From NCBI GenBank assembly GCA_020629055.1, contig JAHDEB010000043.1, positions 1-36,314 on the forward strand: 36,314 bases of DNA, given 5' to 3'. Below the pieces are notes generated by a model. The model did not search any database, had not been told where the DNA came from, and saw only the letters and a program-made list of their open reading frames with translations. The translations under genes were made by a program, and so were the position numbers. Below, in pieces: positions 1 through 8,400 of the stretch (its first letter is position 1; each line of letters begins with the position of its first letter). The stretch is from Chloroflexota bacterium. GTDB lineage: Bacteria > Chloroflexota > Anaerolineae > Promineifilales > Promineifilaceae.

Positions 1-369
1 GAGCAGAATCCGGTTGACCTACTCAACACCATTAACGATCGAGCCATCAACATTTTGCTTTTACCCGATGGGGAGCCAACAAACCCAAGTTATGAGCAGC
101 CCCAAATCGAAGCGGCCCTGCGTACTGTACAAAACTGCTATTTGTATTCGGCCGACGGTGTTACGCCCGACCCGACCCTAAAAATTACGATCAACTCCCG
201 GCCGGTTGTCGAATGGACCGAATTAATCTTCAACGATCACGACTACCAACCCATCCCTGAATTCGCCGACCAAAAAGCTGCATGGGCAGCCTTGAATGGT
301 TCCGCCCAATCCCTTACCCAGACCTTCCGCCAGATTACGCCTGACGAAGCATTAACTCGACTCTGCTAA
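1..369 (+). CDS. Hypothetical protein, 3' end (5' truncated by window edge)
   Basis: The frame is open from base 1 to the TAA at 367-369, so this is the last 122 residues of a gene that begins before the window. A TTG at 55 is in frame, but the reading frame continues upstream of it with ordinary coding sequence (EQNPVDLLNTINDRAIN), so 55 is unlikely to be the true start. The fragment is soluble-looking, rich in Pro, Thr and Asn, with no membrane segment or motif that I recognise. It contains two CGGCCG sites, like the neighbouring genes. The next gene starts 60 bases downstream on the same strand, so co-transcription is possible. I cannot assign a function. Confidence 0.7.
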   Translation, partial: EQNPVDLLNTINDRAINILLLPDGEPTNPSYEQPQIEAALRTVQNCYLYSADGVTPDPTLKITINSRPVVEWTELIFNDHDYQPIPEFADQKAAWAALNGSAQSLTQTFRQITPDEALTRLC

Positions 370-419
370 AGCTCGTCAAATCAACCGCATCGCTTATAAT
401 CCCTCACCATAAAATTCTT

Positions 420-424
420 GGAGG
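420..424 (+). promoter_or_regulatory. Shine-Dalgarno site fixing the M20 peptidase start
   Basis: A perfect GGAGG lies five bases before the ATG at 430. It decides for ATG-430 over the in-frame TTG at 418, which overlaps the site itself. Confidence 0.8.
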
Positions 425-429
425 AATCA

Positions 430-1848
430 ATGAGCGCACGCGACATCATACTCAATCACATCAACGGAGAAGACGAGAAACTCGGTTACATCGCCAAAGA
501 AATCTGGGATCGGCCGGAAATCGCCCTAACCGAAAGTTTTGCATCGAAACTATTGGCCGACGAGCTAGCTGCGGCCGGATTTAAAATCACTTGGGGGGCA
601 GGCGGTATGCCAACAGCATTTGTTGCTGAATGGGGTTCCGGCTCACCCATTATCGGCTATTTGGGCGAATACGACGCGCTACCTGGCCTGTCGCAAGATT
701 TAGCCACCGCCAAAACCCCACTGGTAGACGGCGGACCCGGCCACGGCTGCGGCCATAATCTATTTGGCACCGCCTGCATGGGGTCAGTGATGGGGCTTAA
801 AAAAGCAATGGAGGCTGAAAACATTCCAGGCACCATTCGCTTCTACGGCTGCCCGGCCGAAGAAACGCTTGTCGGCAAAACATACATGGCCCGTGACGGC
901 GTCTTTGATGATTTAGATGCAGCGATTAGCTGGCACCCAGGCAGCACCAACATCGTTTGGAACGGCTCTTCGCTCGCCATGAACTCCTTCAAGGTCAACT
1001 TCCACGGCGTTGCCAGCCATGCAGGTGTCGATCCTGAAAACGGCCGTTCAGCCCTTGACGGGGTCATGCTGATGGACGTGGGCGTCAATTACTTGCGCGA
1101 ACACATCATTCAAGAAGCCCGCATTCACAGCGTCGTGACACACGGTGGACAGGCACCGAACGTCGTCCCAGCATATGCTCAAGTCTGGTACTTTGTGCGC
1201 GCCCCACATCGCCATCAGGTCGAAGAAATCTACGGCCGTATGCTCGACATCGCCCAAGGTGCGGCGCTCATGACCGGTACCAGCCACGACATCGAATTTA
1301 TTACCGGCTGCTACGACCTGCTGCCCAACGATACGATGTCTCAACTACTGCACGACTGCATGGTTGAATCGAACAACATGTCGTTTACGCCGCAAGAAAT
1401 CGCTTACGCCAAAGAGCTACAGTCGAGCTTCGCCCCCGGTATGCTTGATGCGGATTTCGGCCGCATGAAACGGTCAGCCAAATTTCCGCTCGAAGATTCA
1501 CGTAAAGATGACCCGCTTTGGCCCGATGTGATTCAGCACACCGACAACCCGGCCACCATGGGTGGGTCTACCGAAGTGGGTGATGTCAGTTGGATTACCC
1601 CGACGGGGCAAGTGACCACAACCTGCTGGCCCTTAGGCACCCCTGGCCACAGTTGGCAAATTGTCGCCTCTGTTGGCTCTGGCATCGGCAAGCAAGGGAT
1701 GATGCTTGCATCTAAGTCGATGGCTTTAGCCGGGTTAGATCTGCTCACTAAGCCAGACCTGCTTGACCAAGTCAAAAAAGAATTTGTAGAAAAGAAAGCC
1801 GGCCGCGATTATGTGACCCCGCTCCCCGAAGGGGCTAAAGCGGTTTAA
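430..1848 (+). CDS. M20D-family amidohydrolase (AbgB-like metallopeptidase)
   Basis: A 472-residue zinc-dependent amidohydrolase of the M20D group, whose members include the p-aminobenzoyl-glutamate hydrolase subunit AbgB and N-acyl amino acid deacylases. Visible motifs, numbered from ATG-430: GYLGEYDALPG (about 76-86), GHGCGHN with likely metal ligands Cys107 and His109, PAEE ending at Glu145 (metal-bridging/general-base region), His169 in SWHPGS, and the dimerisation-domain motif HGVASHAG with His197. No signal peptide, so cytoplasmic. Length fits AbgB-like proteins. The true substrate (folate breakdown product, indole-acetyl amino acid or another amide) cannot be read from sequence. An SDR gene follows 145 bases downstream on the same strand, but the gap argues against tight coupling. 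Confidence 0.9.
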   Translation: MSARDIILNHINGEDEKLGYIAKEIWDRPEIALTESFASKLLADELAAAGFKITWGAGGMPTAFVAEWGSGSPIIGYLGEYDALPGLSQDLATAKTPLVDGGPGHGCGHNLFGTACMGSVMGLKKAMEAENIPGTIRFYGCPAEETLVGKTYMARDGVFDDLDAAISWHPGSTNIVWNGSSLAMNSFKVNFHGVASHAGVDPENGRSALDGVMLMDVGVNYLREHIIQEARIHSVVTHGGQAPNVVPAYAQVWYFVRAPHRHQVEEIYGRMLDIAQGAALMTGTSHDIEFITGCYDLLPNDTMSQLLHDCMVESNNMSFTPQEIAYAKELQSSFAPGMLDADFGRMKRSAKFPLEDSRKDDPLWPDVIQHTDNPATMGGSTEVGDVSWITPTGQVTTTCWPLGTPGHSWQIVASVGSGIGKQGMMLASKSMALAGLDLLTKPDLLDQVKKEFVEKKAGRDYVTPLPEGAKAV

Positions 1849-1993
1849 ACGGTAGGGGCTATGACATTCGTATGGCAAATTTGAAATTGAATTCAAGTAT
1901 CAGCGAATGTCTCGCCCTGGCGATAAAAGTCTGTGACATCAGGAAATAATTAATAAGAAATAACTAACTCAAAATTTTTAATGAGAGATACCC

Positions 1994-2770
1994 ATGAGTA
2001 CACTATTTGATCTAACTGGAAAAGTCGCCCTCGTCACCGGGGCAAGTCGGGGAATCGGTGAAGCGATCGCCCATGCCTATGCGGAAGCGGGGGCGAATGT
2101 TGTATTGGCAAGCCGAAAGCAAGAAGGGTTAGACCCGGTTGCGGCCGCCATTAATGCGAAAAGCGGCGGCCGAGCAATCGCGGTTGCCGCCCACACCGGC
2201 TCGGGCGAAGCGATTCAGGCGGTCGTGGACGCAGCGACGGCTGAATTTGGTGGGATTGATATCTGCGTTAACAACGCGGCTACCAATCCCCACTTTGGCC
2301 CGATGATGACGGCGGAAGACAGCCATTGGCAAAAAATCATGGATGTGAATGTGATGGGGTATTTCCGTGTCGTCAAAGCCTGTATGCCCAGCATGATTGA
2401 ACGAGGCGGCGGCAAGGTGATTAACTTAGCCTCGATCGCAGGCACTGAACCGCAACCGATGATGGGGGTTTATTGTGTCAGCAAAGCGGCTGTGCTCATG
2501 ATGACGGAACAAATGGCGGCCGAGCTTGCCCAACACAATATTCAGGTAAATGCCATCGCTCCCGGATTTATCAAAACCGCCTTTAGTTCCGCCATCTGGC
2601 AAAATGAAGCGGTTAACAAACAAGTAACGGCCCAGATCCCCCAACACCGGATCGCAGATCCCAAAGAGCTCACCGGTATGGCCCTCTATCTAGCGTCTGA
2701 AGCCTCTAGTTTTACTACAGGAGCAACCATGCTTATAGACGGTGGGCAAAAAATCAGCATCGGTCTCTAA
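1994..2770 (+). CDS. Short-chain dehydrogenase/reductase (classical SDR, FabG/glucose-dehydrogenase-like)
   Basis: A 258-residue classical SDR predicted to oxidise or reduce a hydroxyl/carbonyl substrate with NAD(P)(H). The Rossmann motif TGASRGIG is at 15-22, the NNAA motif at about 93-96, and the catalytic tetrad reads Asn119 (MDVNV), Ser147, Tyr160 and Lys164 (YCVSK). It ends with the usual DGGQ C-terminal motif. It is cytoplasmic and full length. ATG-1994 is preceded by GAGAG at moderate spacing. Basic residues after beta-2 (SRKQE) suggest NADP(H) preference, an inference. Substrate unknown: 3-oxoacyl-ACP reductase, sugar dehydrogenase or alcohol dehydrogenase are all possible. The gene is followed by the 2788-2851 inverted repeat. 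Confidence 0.9.
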   Translation: MSTLFDLTGKVALVTGASRGIGEAIAHAYAEAGANVVLASRKQEGLDPVAAAINAKSGGRAIAVAAHTGSGEAIQAVVDAATAEFGGIDICVNNAATNPHFGPMMTAEDSHWQKIMDVNVMGYFRVVKACMPSMIERGGGKVINLASIAGTEPQPMMGVYCVSKAAVLMMTEQMAAELAQHNIQVNAIAPGFIKTAFSSAIWQNEAVNKQVTAQIPQHRIADPKELTGMALYLASEASSFTTGATMLIDGGQKISIGL

Positions 2771-2787
2771 AACAAAAGTCCCACAAC

Positions 2788-2851
2788 TGTGATTCAAGAT
2801 TAACGAATTTTGATTGGCATCCCTCTTCAAACTCGTTAATCTTAAATCACA
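2788..2851. repeat. Large inverted repeat (19-bp arms, 1 mismatch) ending two bases before a start codon
   Basis: Left arm 2788-2806 and right arm 2833-2851 are reverse complements at 18 of 19 positions, separated by a 26-base loop. The left arm begins TGTGATTCAAG and the right arm ends CTTAAATCACA. No T-run follows on either strand, so this is not a classic intrinsic terminator. The right arm ends one base before ATG-2853 of the first GT87-like gene, and would occupy its ribosome-binding region if transcribed. It could be a translation-control hairpin, a dyad operator, or a degraded miniature element. Confidence 0.75.
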
Positions 2852-2852
2852 C

Positions 2853-4085
2853 ATGAAATCACGCTTAGCCACCTACACATTTATTATCGTTAGCCTACTT
2901 CTTGCCGGGGCATATGTCGTTACATGGATCCCAACCTTGTCGAATCCGGCCGATGCCGTCAACCGTGACTTTACGATTTTCGCAACGGCCGCCACCATTG
3001 CACGTGAACACGGCTATGGTGAAATCTATAGCATCAGTCGACAAATAGAAGCTCAAACTGCCATCGTCGGCTCACCGATTCAAGTCAAAGGTGGGCTCCT
3101 CCCATTTAACCACCCTCCTTTTCTAATACCGTTATTGAGCCTTTTTTTTGCAAGCACAACCAGTATTTACACAGCATTTCTAGGATGGGTTGTGTTCAAT
3201 CTTCTCTTATTTGGTTTTTGTCTATGGCTGGCTTACAAAATATTAAACCAGGCCGGCTGGCGACCAGATCAAACAGTTTTAATACTCGTCCCTCTCGCGT
3301 TAATCTTTCCACTTCAAACCAATCTATTTCAAGGGCAAGACATCTTATTCGTCCTGTTAGGGCTTCTTTTATTTGTTCGATCTCTCCAAACAGACAATCT
3401 GTTGTGGGGCGGCTTGGGGCTAGGGTTGACCACGATCTCACCTCATTTAGCACTAATTTTTTGTATCCCGATTTTCTTTAGTACTCGCAAACGTTTTTTC
3501 GCTTTTGCGGCCGGTGGCGCCTTCTTCGCAATCGTGTCTATCATCTTAATCGGGATGAATGGAATAACTGATTTTTTAACCATGCTGTCTCAAACAGCCT
3601 CGGCCGAAGCTGGCACTTACGGTGTGTTTAAAGATCAAATGTTTACCTTCTCTAGCCTCGTGTTCCGGCTATGGCCCGCTATTCCAGCCACCCTGCTTAG
3701 CACACTAACTTGGGTGGGCTATGTGGGCGCTATTTTAGGATTATCTTGGCTCCATTCCTCCTATAAAGGTGCAACACCAAACCAACTGCTATATTTAACC
3801 GGCTTTACCATCTCAATCGGTCTCTTTTTCGCCCCTCATCTTTATGGGCACGGTCTACTCCCCCTTTTTATCCCCTTTTTGGCGTGGGGCCATTATGCGG
3901 TTATCGGTCAAAATCGGCCGGCCGTGCATGTCGGCCTCTGCTTACTACTCGCCTCTGTTTTGATGTTATTTAACCTCGTCCCGGCCATTCCATTCCACCA
4001 GTTTTGGACCTTTGTGGTTCTCATCGGCACCATCTTTCTAAGCGCATCCGCCTTAAAGCAAAGCAGCAAACCCCATTTAACCTAA
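2853..4085 (+). CDS. GT87 (DUF2029)-like polytopic membrane glycosyltransferase, copy 1
   Basis: A 410-residue polytopic membrane protein with about nine or ten hydrophobic segments, starting with an N-terminal signal-anchor-like helix. The first extracytoplasmic loop has NPADAVNRDF, with an acidic residue (Asp of RDF) where GT-C glycosyltransferases place the catalytic acid. It then has a long loop ending in FNHPPFL, typical of GT87/DUF2029 polyprenyl-phosphate-sugar mannosyl- or arabinosyltransferases. Sugar donor and acceptor are unknown. ATG-2853 is preferred over an upstream TTG at 2814 because the latter lies in the loop of the inverted repeat and gives a non-helical extension. No Shine-Dalgarno is visible. 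The next gene is a paralogue 14 bases downstream, so the two form an operon from a tandem duplication. Confidence 0.75.
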   Translation: MKSRLATYTFIIVSLLLAGAYVVTWIPTLSNPADAVNRDFTIFATAATIAREHGYGEIYSISRQIEAQTAIVGSPIQVKGGLLPFNHPPFLIPLLSLFFASTTSIYTAFLGWVVFNLLLFGFCLWLAYKILNQAGWRPDQTVLILVPLALIFPLQTNLFQGQDILFVLLGLLLFVRSLQTDNLLWGGLGLGLTTISPHLALIFCIPIFFSTRKRFFAFAAGGAFFAIVSIILIGMNGITDFLTMLSQTASAEAGTYGVFKDQMFTFSSLVFRLWPAIPATLLSTLTWVGYVGAILGLSWLHSSYKGATPNQLLYLTGFTISIGLFFAPHLYGHGLLPLFIPFLAWGHYAVIGQNRPAVHVGLCLLLASVLMLFNLVPAIPFHQFWTFVVLIGTIFLSASALKQSSKPHLT

Positions 4086-4099
4086 AAAAGAAAGCCTCT

Positions 4100-5314
4100 A
4101 TGTCTGATCGAATACGAACCGTTTCATCTCTCTTTTTAGCCGTCTTGATTGTAGCCATTCTCATCATGTTTTGGTCAGCTACATTCAAGAATCCGGCCGG
4201 GGCGGTCAACCGAGACTTTCTAAGTTTCGCCCTCGCTGCCAAAATTGTTGATGAAGATGGGTATCAGCATATTTACCAATTGGATCGGCAGAAACAGGCG
4301 ATGGAAGAGATCATTAATGGACCACATCAGGTTGAAGGTGGCGTTTTGCCCTTCATCCATCCCCCATTTTTAATGCCGCTCATGAACTGGGTCATCGGCC
4401 CTAACCTGTTCAACTCGTTTTTAGCATGGACGGCCGTCAGCATCGGCGTATTGGCCCTATGTCTAAAATTATCAGCCGATTATTTAATCCATGCAGGTTG
4501 GCAAAAAAAGTCGGCCGTGTATCTGCTCGCCCCTCTGGCATTGTTCTTGCCCGTTCATATTACACTGCTGCAAGGACAAGACATTATCTTTTTACTCTTG
4601 GGCGTCGTCATTTTTCTAGTGGCCCTGCAACAAAATCGTCTAGTGTGGGGTGGATTTGGTTTGGCCCTCACCACCTTAACACCGCACATCGCCCTGCTGC
4701 TAGGCATCCCTCTATTTTTTAGCAAACGAAATTGGTTTTATTCATTTGTAGGCTGGAGCTTACTATTCGCCATTTTTAGTATCAGCCTCATCGGCATCAA
4801 TGGGGTTTTTGACTATTTAGACATCATTGGCGCAACCGCGTCAGCTGAAGGCAGAACCTATGGTGTCAACAAGAATGCGATGACCAATTTGATAGGGCTA
4901 ACCCTACGCTTGTGGCCCGCAATGTCATCAAACACCATATCTACAGTTACTTGGGGCGGCTATCTCTTCGGGATGGGCAGTCTTTGCTGGCTCCATTTTA
5001 ATTATCGTAAAGCAACAGAGAATACCTTTGAGCTTGTTTTTGCCTTCACGATCGCATTCGGCCTGTTTTTTGTCCCTCACCTACACTCTCACAGCCTCCT
5101 CCTATTGTGGGTTCCCTTACTCGTCTGGGCGCATCATCGAGTTCAGGCGCACATGCAGCCTCTCCCGCAAATCGCCCTCATTTTACTCATGGCTTCAACC
5201 TTAATTGCGCCACTCCTTGCCAACGCCCTGCCATTCAATTGGGTCGGGGTCTTCGTTGTTATCTTTTCTACAATGGCACTCCTCTACCGAGCCTTGAAAG
5301 ATAATCCATCCTAA
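4100..5314 (+). CDS. GT87 (DUF2029)-like polytopic membrane glycosyltransferase, copy 2
   Basis: A 404-residue paralogue of the preceding protein, recognisable along its whole length. Shared landmarks are NPAGAVNRDF in the first loop, GVLPFIHPPFL, LQGQDIIF, VWGGFGLALTTLTPH, TASAEGRTYGV and RLWPA. It is predicted polytopic with the same topology and the same conserved Asp (RDF) and HPPF loop. I place the start at ATG-4100. A longer reading from 4004 overlaps the upstream gene by about 80 bases and begins with non-conserved basic sequence. No clear Shine-Dalgarno precedes it (AAAGAAAG only). Probably a GT-C glycosyltransferase acting on a lipid-linked sugar at the outer membrane face. The retained conservation suggests both copies are functional, perhaps with different acceptors. 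Confidence 0.75.
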   Translation: MSDRIRTVSSLFLAVLIVAILIMFWSATFKNPAGAVNRDFLSFALAAKIVDEDGYQHIYQLDRQKQAMEEIINGPHQVEGGVLPFIHPPFLMPLMNWVIGPNLFNSFLAWTAVSIGVLALCLKLSADYLIHAGWQKKSAVYLLAPLALFLPVHITLLQGQDIIFLLLGVVIFLVALQQNRLVWGGFGLALTTLTPHIALLLGIPLFFSKRNWFYSFVGWSLLFAIFSISLIGINGVFDYLDIIGATASAEGRTYGVNKNAMTNLIGLTLRLWPAMSSNTISTVTWGGYLFGMGSLCWLHFNYRKATENTFELVFAFTIAFGLFFVPHLHSHSLLLLWVPLLVWAHHRVQAHMQPLPQIALILLMASTLIAPLLANALPFNWVGVFVVIFSTMALLYRALKDNPS

Positions 5315-5321
5315 AATAAAA

Positions 5322-5352
5322 AGCGGATGTGTGGGTTAGTCACACATCCGCT
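5322..5352 (-). terminator. Intrinsic terminator of the giant TSP3 gene
   Basis: A 12-bp perfect stem (AGCGGATGTGTG with its complement) and 7-base loop. On the minus strand it is followed by a T-rich tract (complement of the A-rich 5313-5321). It lies 60 bases past the stop of the minus-strand gene ending at 5412. It may also block read-through from the plus-strand GT87 pair, which ends at 5314. A second small stem (GATCGA/TCGATC, 5363-5380) precedes it. Confidence 0.85.
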
Positions 5353-5411
5353 GCAAAGAAATGATCGATTTGCGTCGATCACCGTTAGCCTAGAAACAGC
5401 CGGCTTACAGG

Positions 5412-8400
5412 TTAAGGGCGACGAGACTCTTCCGCCTCGGTAAACGGAGCCACGACCTGCATATAAAAGCTCATCGCATAATCTCGTTCTAAGCGGAACG
5501 TTGGGGCACCTAATCGCTCATAAACCGGATCATGGAAAATGACTTCATAAACCACTTCACCTTCAATCAAGAAGACACCGGGCTTAGCGTTACGAATGTA
5601 CACACATTGGCCATCTGTCCGTTGGCACCGAATATCACGGCCGCCGCTTGTTTGAAAGATAATCGGCGTCAAACTCTCCAAATCCCATTCATAAAATGCA
5701 CGTTCCACATCCGGCATGCCCAAACCGTCTAATGTCGCTTGGCGCGCCACACAAAGACCGTTCCCCACGTTGTCTATCCAATAGCGACATTCACTGTATG
5801 GCACTTCTGCATAGCGCACGCTGCCATCGGCCGTTACCGGCGACACAATTGGAGAATCAAGCAAATTGCCGCTCGATGGGTCAGGTCCATAAGTATCCCC
5901 AAAGATACGGATCATCTGGGTCACACTAATTGTCTCCTGAGACTGGACGCCAATCACACCATAAATGATGTCGCTATCCAACTCACAGCCAGGATACCCC
6001 GGATTGTTCAAGCACCAACGGGTTGTCATCATCGGCGGTATCGATGTTTCTACCCCCGGCCCCACATACAAGGGGACCTGAATCGGGTTAATCAACCGTT
6101 CACCCATGGCGATATCACGCGAGCGACTCCCGGAGAAATCGCCAAGTTCCTCAGCAAATTCAGCGTACACGAACGGCTCGACCACTTCATTCCCTTCCCA
6201 AATCTTGATCACATTTATGTTGTAATCGACCCGGTCATTCTCAGGAACTTGATCACCGCCAATATGCTCGGCCGCTGCATAGCCTAAAATCTCATTCAAG
6301 GGGTACGTCCCTGCAATACGGCCTCTAAAGGTCAAGAATTGCTCTTCAGTATTCAATTCAATCCCCAAGTCATTGCATACAGCCAGCCACGTGGTTTCAT
6401 CAACGTCACACACCCATGTTCCAACCGGTACCGCAACCGCATTGGTAATTTCCAGCGGCAACTGGATGGTAACAGTCGACTGTCGTGCGTGTTGGGGACC
6501 GTTATTCGCCACAAACGCTCGAATCTCGATCTCATGAGAAAGTTCCCAATCACCAGAGTAGGTTTTGGTTGGGTCATCAAAGGTGATGTTGCTCACCGGC
6601 TCAAATTCTAAGCGGGGTTCAAGGTCAGTTCGGCAATCGATCGTAATCGCCACATCTTCAGTCTCACCAAATCCACCATATCCTATCGGATTATTGGTCG
6701 CCTCTTGAGAAATGCGGAAGCGAGCATATGTCCGGCCGCAGGCGACTTCAAATGGAACGGTAAATTCCAAATCTGCTAGAACCTGATTCTGATCCGACCG
6801 GTTCACCACACGACTCTGAATCAACTCATAGAAGTCAAACAGCCCATTCCCGTCAAAATCGATCCACATATCAAAGAATGCACTTTCAAATTGGTCATTA
6901 AATACCTGAATATCAACCGAATAGGTACGATCTGGGAAATAGACCAAACCGGTATCATAGGCTGGGTTCTCTGTCTGATTCCAAGTCACCCCATTTTCAT
7001 CATCGATGTCATTGTTATCATCGTCTAAAGCATCTGGATTGCCCGGGAATGGATTTTCCTCATGGTCCGGCCGTGTGTCTTTGTTGCCCAGCCAAAGGTC
7101 TACATTGGTATTGATGCTATTAAAAGCATCGCCATAGCTAGGTGGCGCGTCTCCGCGATCTTGATCGGCCGAAAACTCACGATAGTCAACATCCCCATCC
7201 GTTTCCGCATTTGCATCCTCGTCATTCAAGTCTCGCCATGGCAAATCGACAATCCCATTATTGTCTCGGTAATCGCTTGCTGGGTTCACAAGGTCATCGA
7301 TACCATCCAGAATATCGTCACGATCAGCCAAAAACAAACCGCTTTCCCATTCGTCTAAGGCGAAGTCATTGTCACTGTCTAGGTCCAAATAGTCCGGTTC
7401 TCCATCTCCATCTGTATCTTCAGGCAATGGGAAGTTGCCGCCAAAATTACCCGTTAGCCGGTCATTTCTGTCAAAGACACCAATGGCACCATCGGTATCA
7501 AAATCATCATCGCGTACATCACCGTCGTTGCCATAGCGTGGGTCAAACCCTTTGGTCGGTTTCCCTTCAATCACGTCTGGAATCCCGTCGCTATCACTGT
7601 CTAGGTCGATGTAGTCGTGCAAAATGTCTGTGTCGCTATTAACGGGGATCGTTCCGATCGAGGTGAGGTAACTCGGATCACTGGTATCCCGGTCAAAAAT
7701 ATCCATTAGACCATCACCATCAGCGTCTGCGACCCCGCCATTCGCTGCGGCCGCCTCGGCCAACGAGATCGTTCCATCTTTATTAAGGTCGGCCGCAATC
7801 AAGGCTGCGCTTGCCCCACTTTCAATCAAGTCACTAATACCATCATTATCACTGTCTAAGTCACACGCATCAGGGATTTCATCATTGTCTGTGTCCCGAG
7901 TTGCGAAAAACGGTGGGAAGCGCTCGTCTGACATCATAAAACAGGGGACGGTCCCACCCGGATAATAAAAGAGGACCTGCAAATTGTATTGTTCGACCGG
8001 GCTGCCGGGAACAATGTAAATACCACCATGACAGCTTTGGCCAAACGCATACGAATTGGCCGTCCACCCATATTTTGTGTTGAACAAGTGGGATGTGACA
8101 TCAGTTGGCCCTGGATTCGCACTTGAGACACCGCCGTGAAACAGCCCTTCGAATGTGCCGCCTAGCTTTTGATACCAATTTTTACCAAAAATACTGTAGC
8201 AGCCAGCCTGAAGAACAAGCCCCGGTGCGGGACCATCTGCACTTTCTTTGATCATTGCAGCTGTTATAGCCCGAGCCTCACCACCCCCGTTTCGGTAAAC
8301 GTGGAAGTCATAGTCACCACCTGCGATCATCACATTCCCAGGGTCGATGGCGATCTCCCAAACTGGCCGAGATGCGGCCGCGACATTAAAATCAGTTGCC

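Noticed and set aside
5739-6287. 182-codon plus-strand open frame inside the giant minus-strand gene
   Set aside because: It is the antisense of a strongly supported coding region with GEVED/DUF11-like conservation. It has no Shine-Dalgarno and a His/Arg-rich composition typical of reverse reading.
7142-7642. 166-codon plus-strand open frame
   Set aside because: Antisense shadow of the Asp-rich TSP3 repeats, which read as His/Arg/Gln-rich sequence on the opposite strand.
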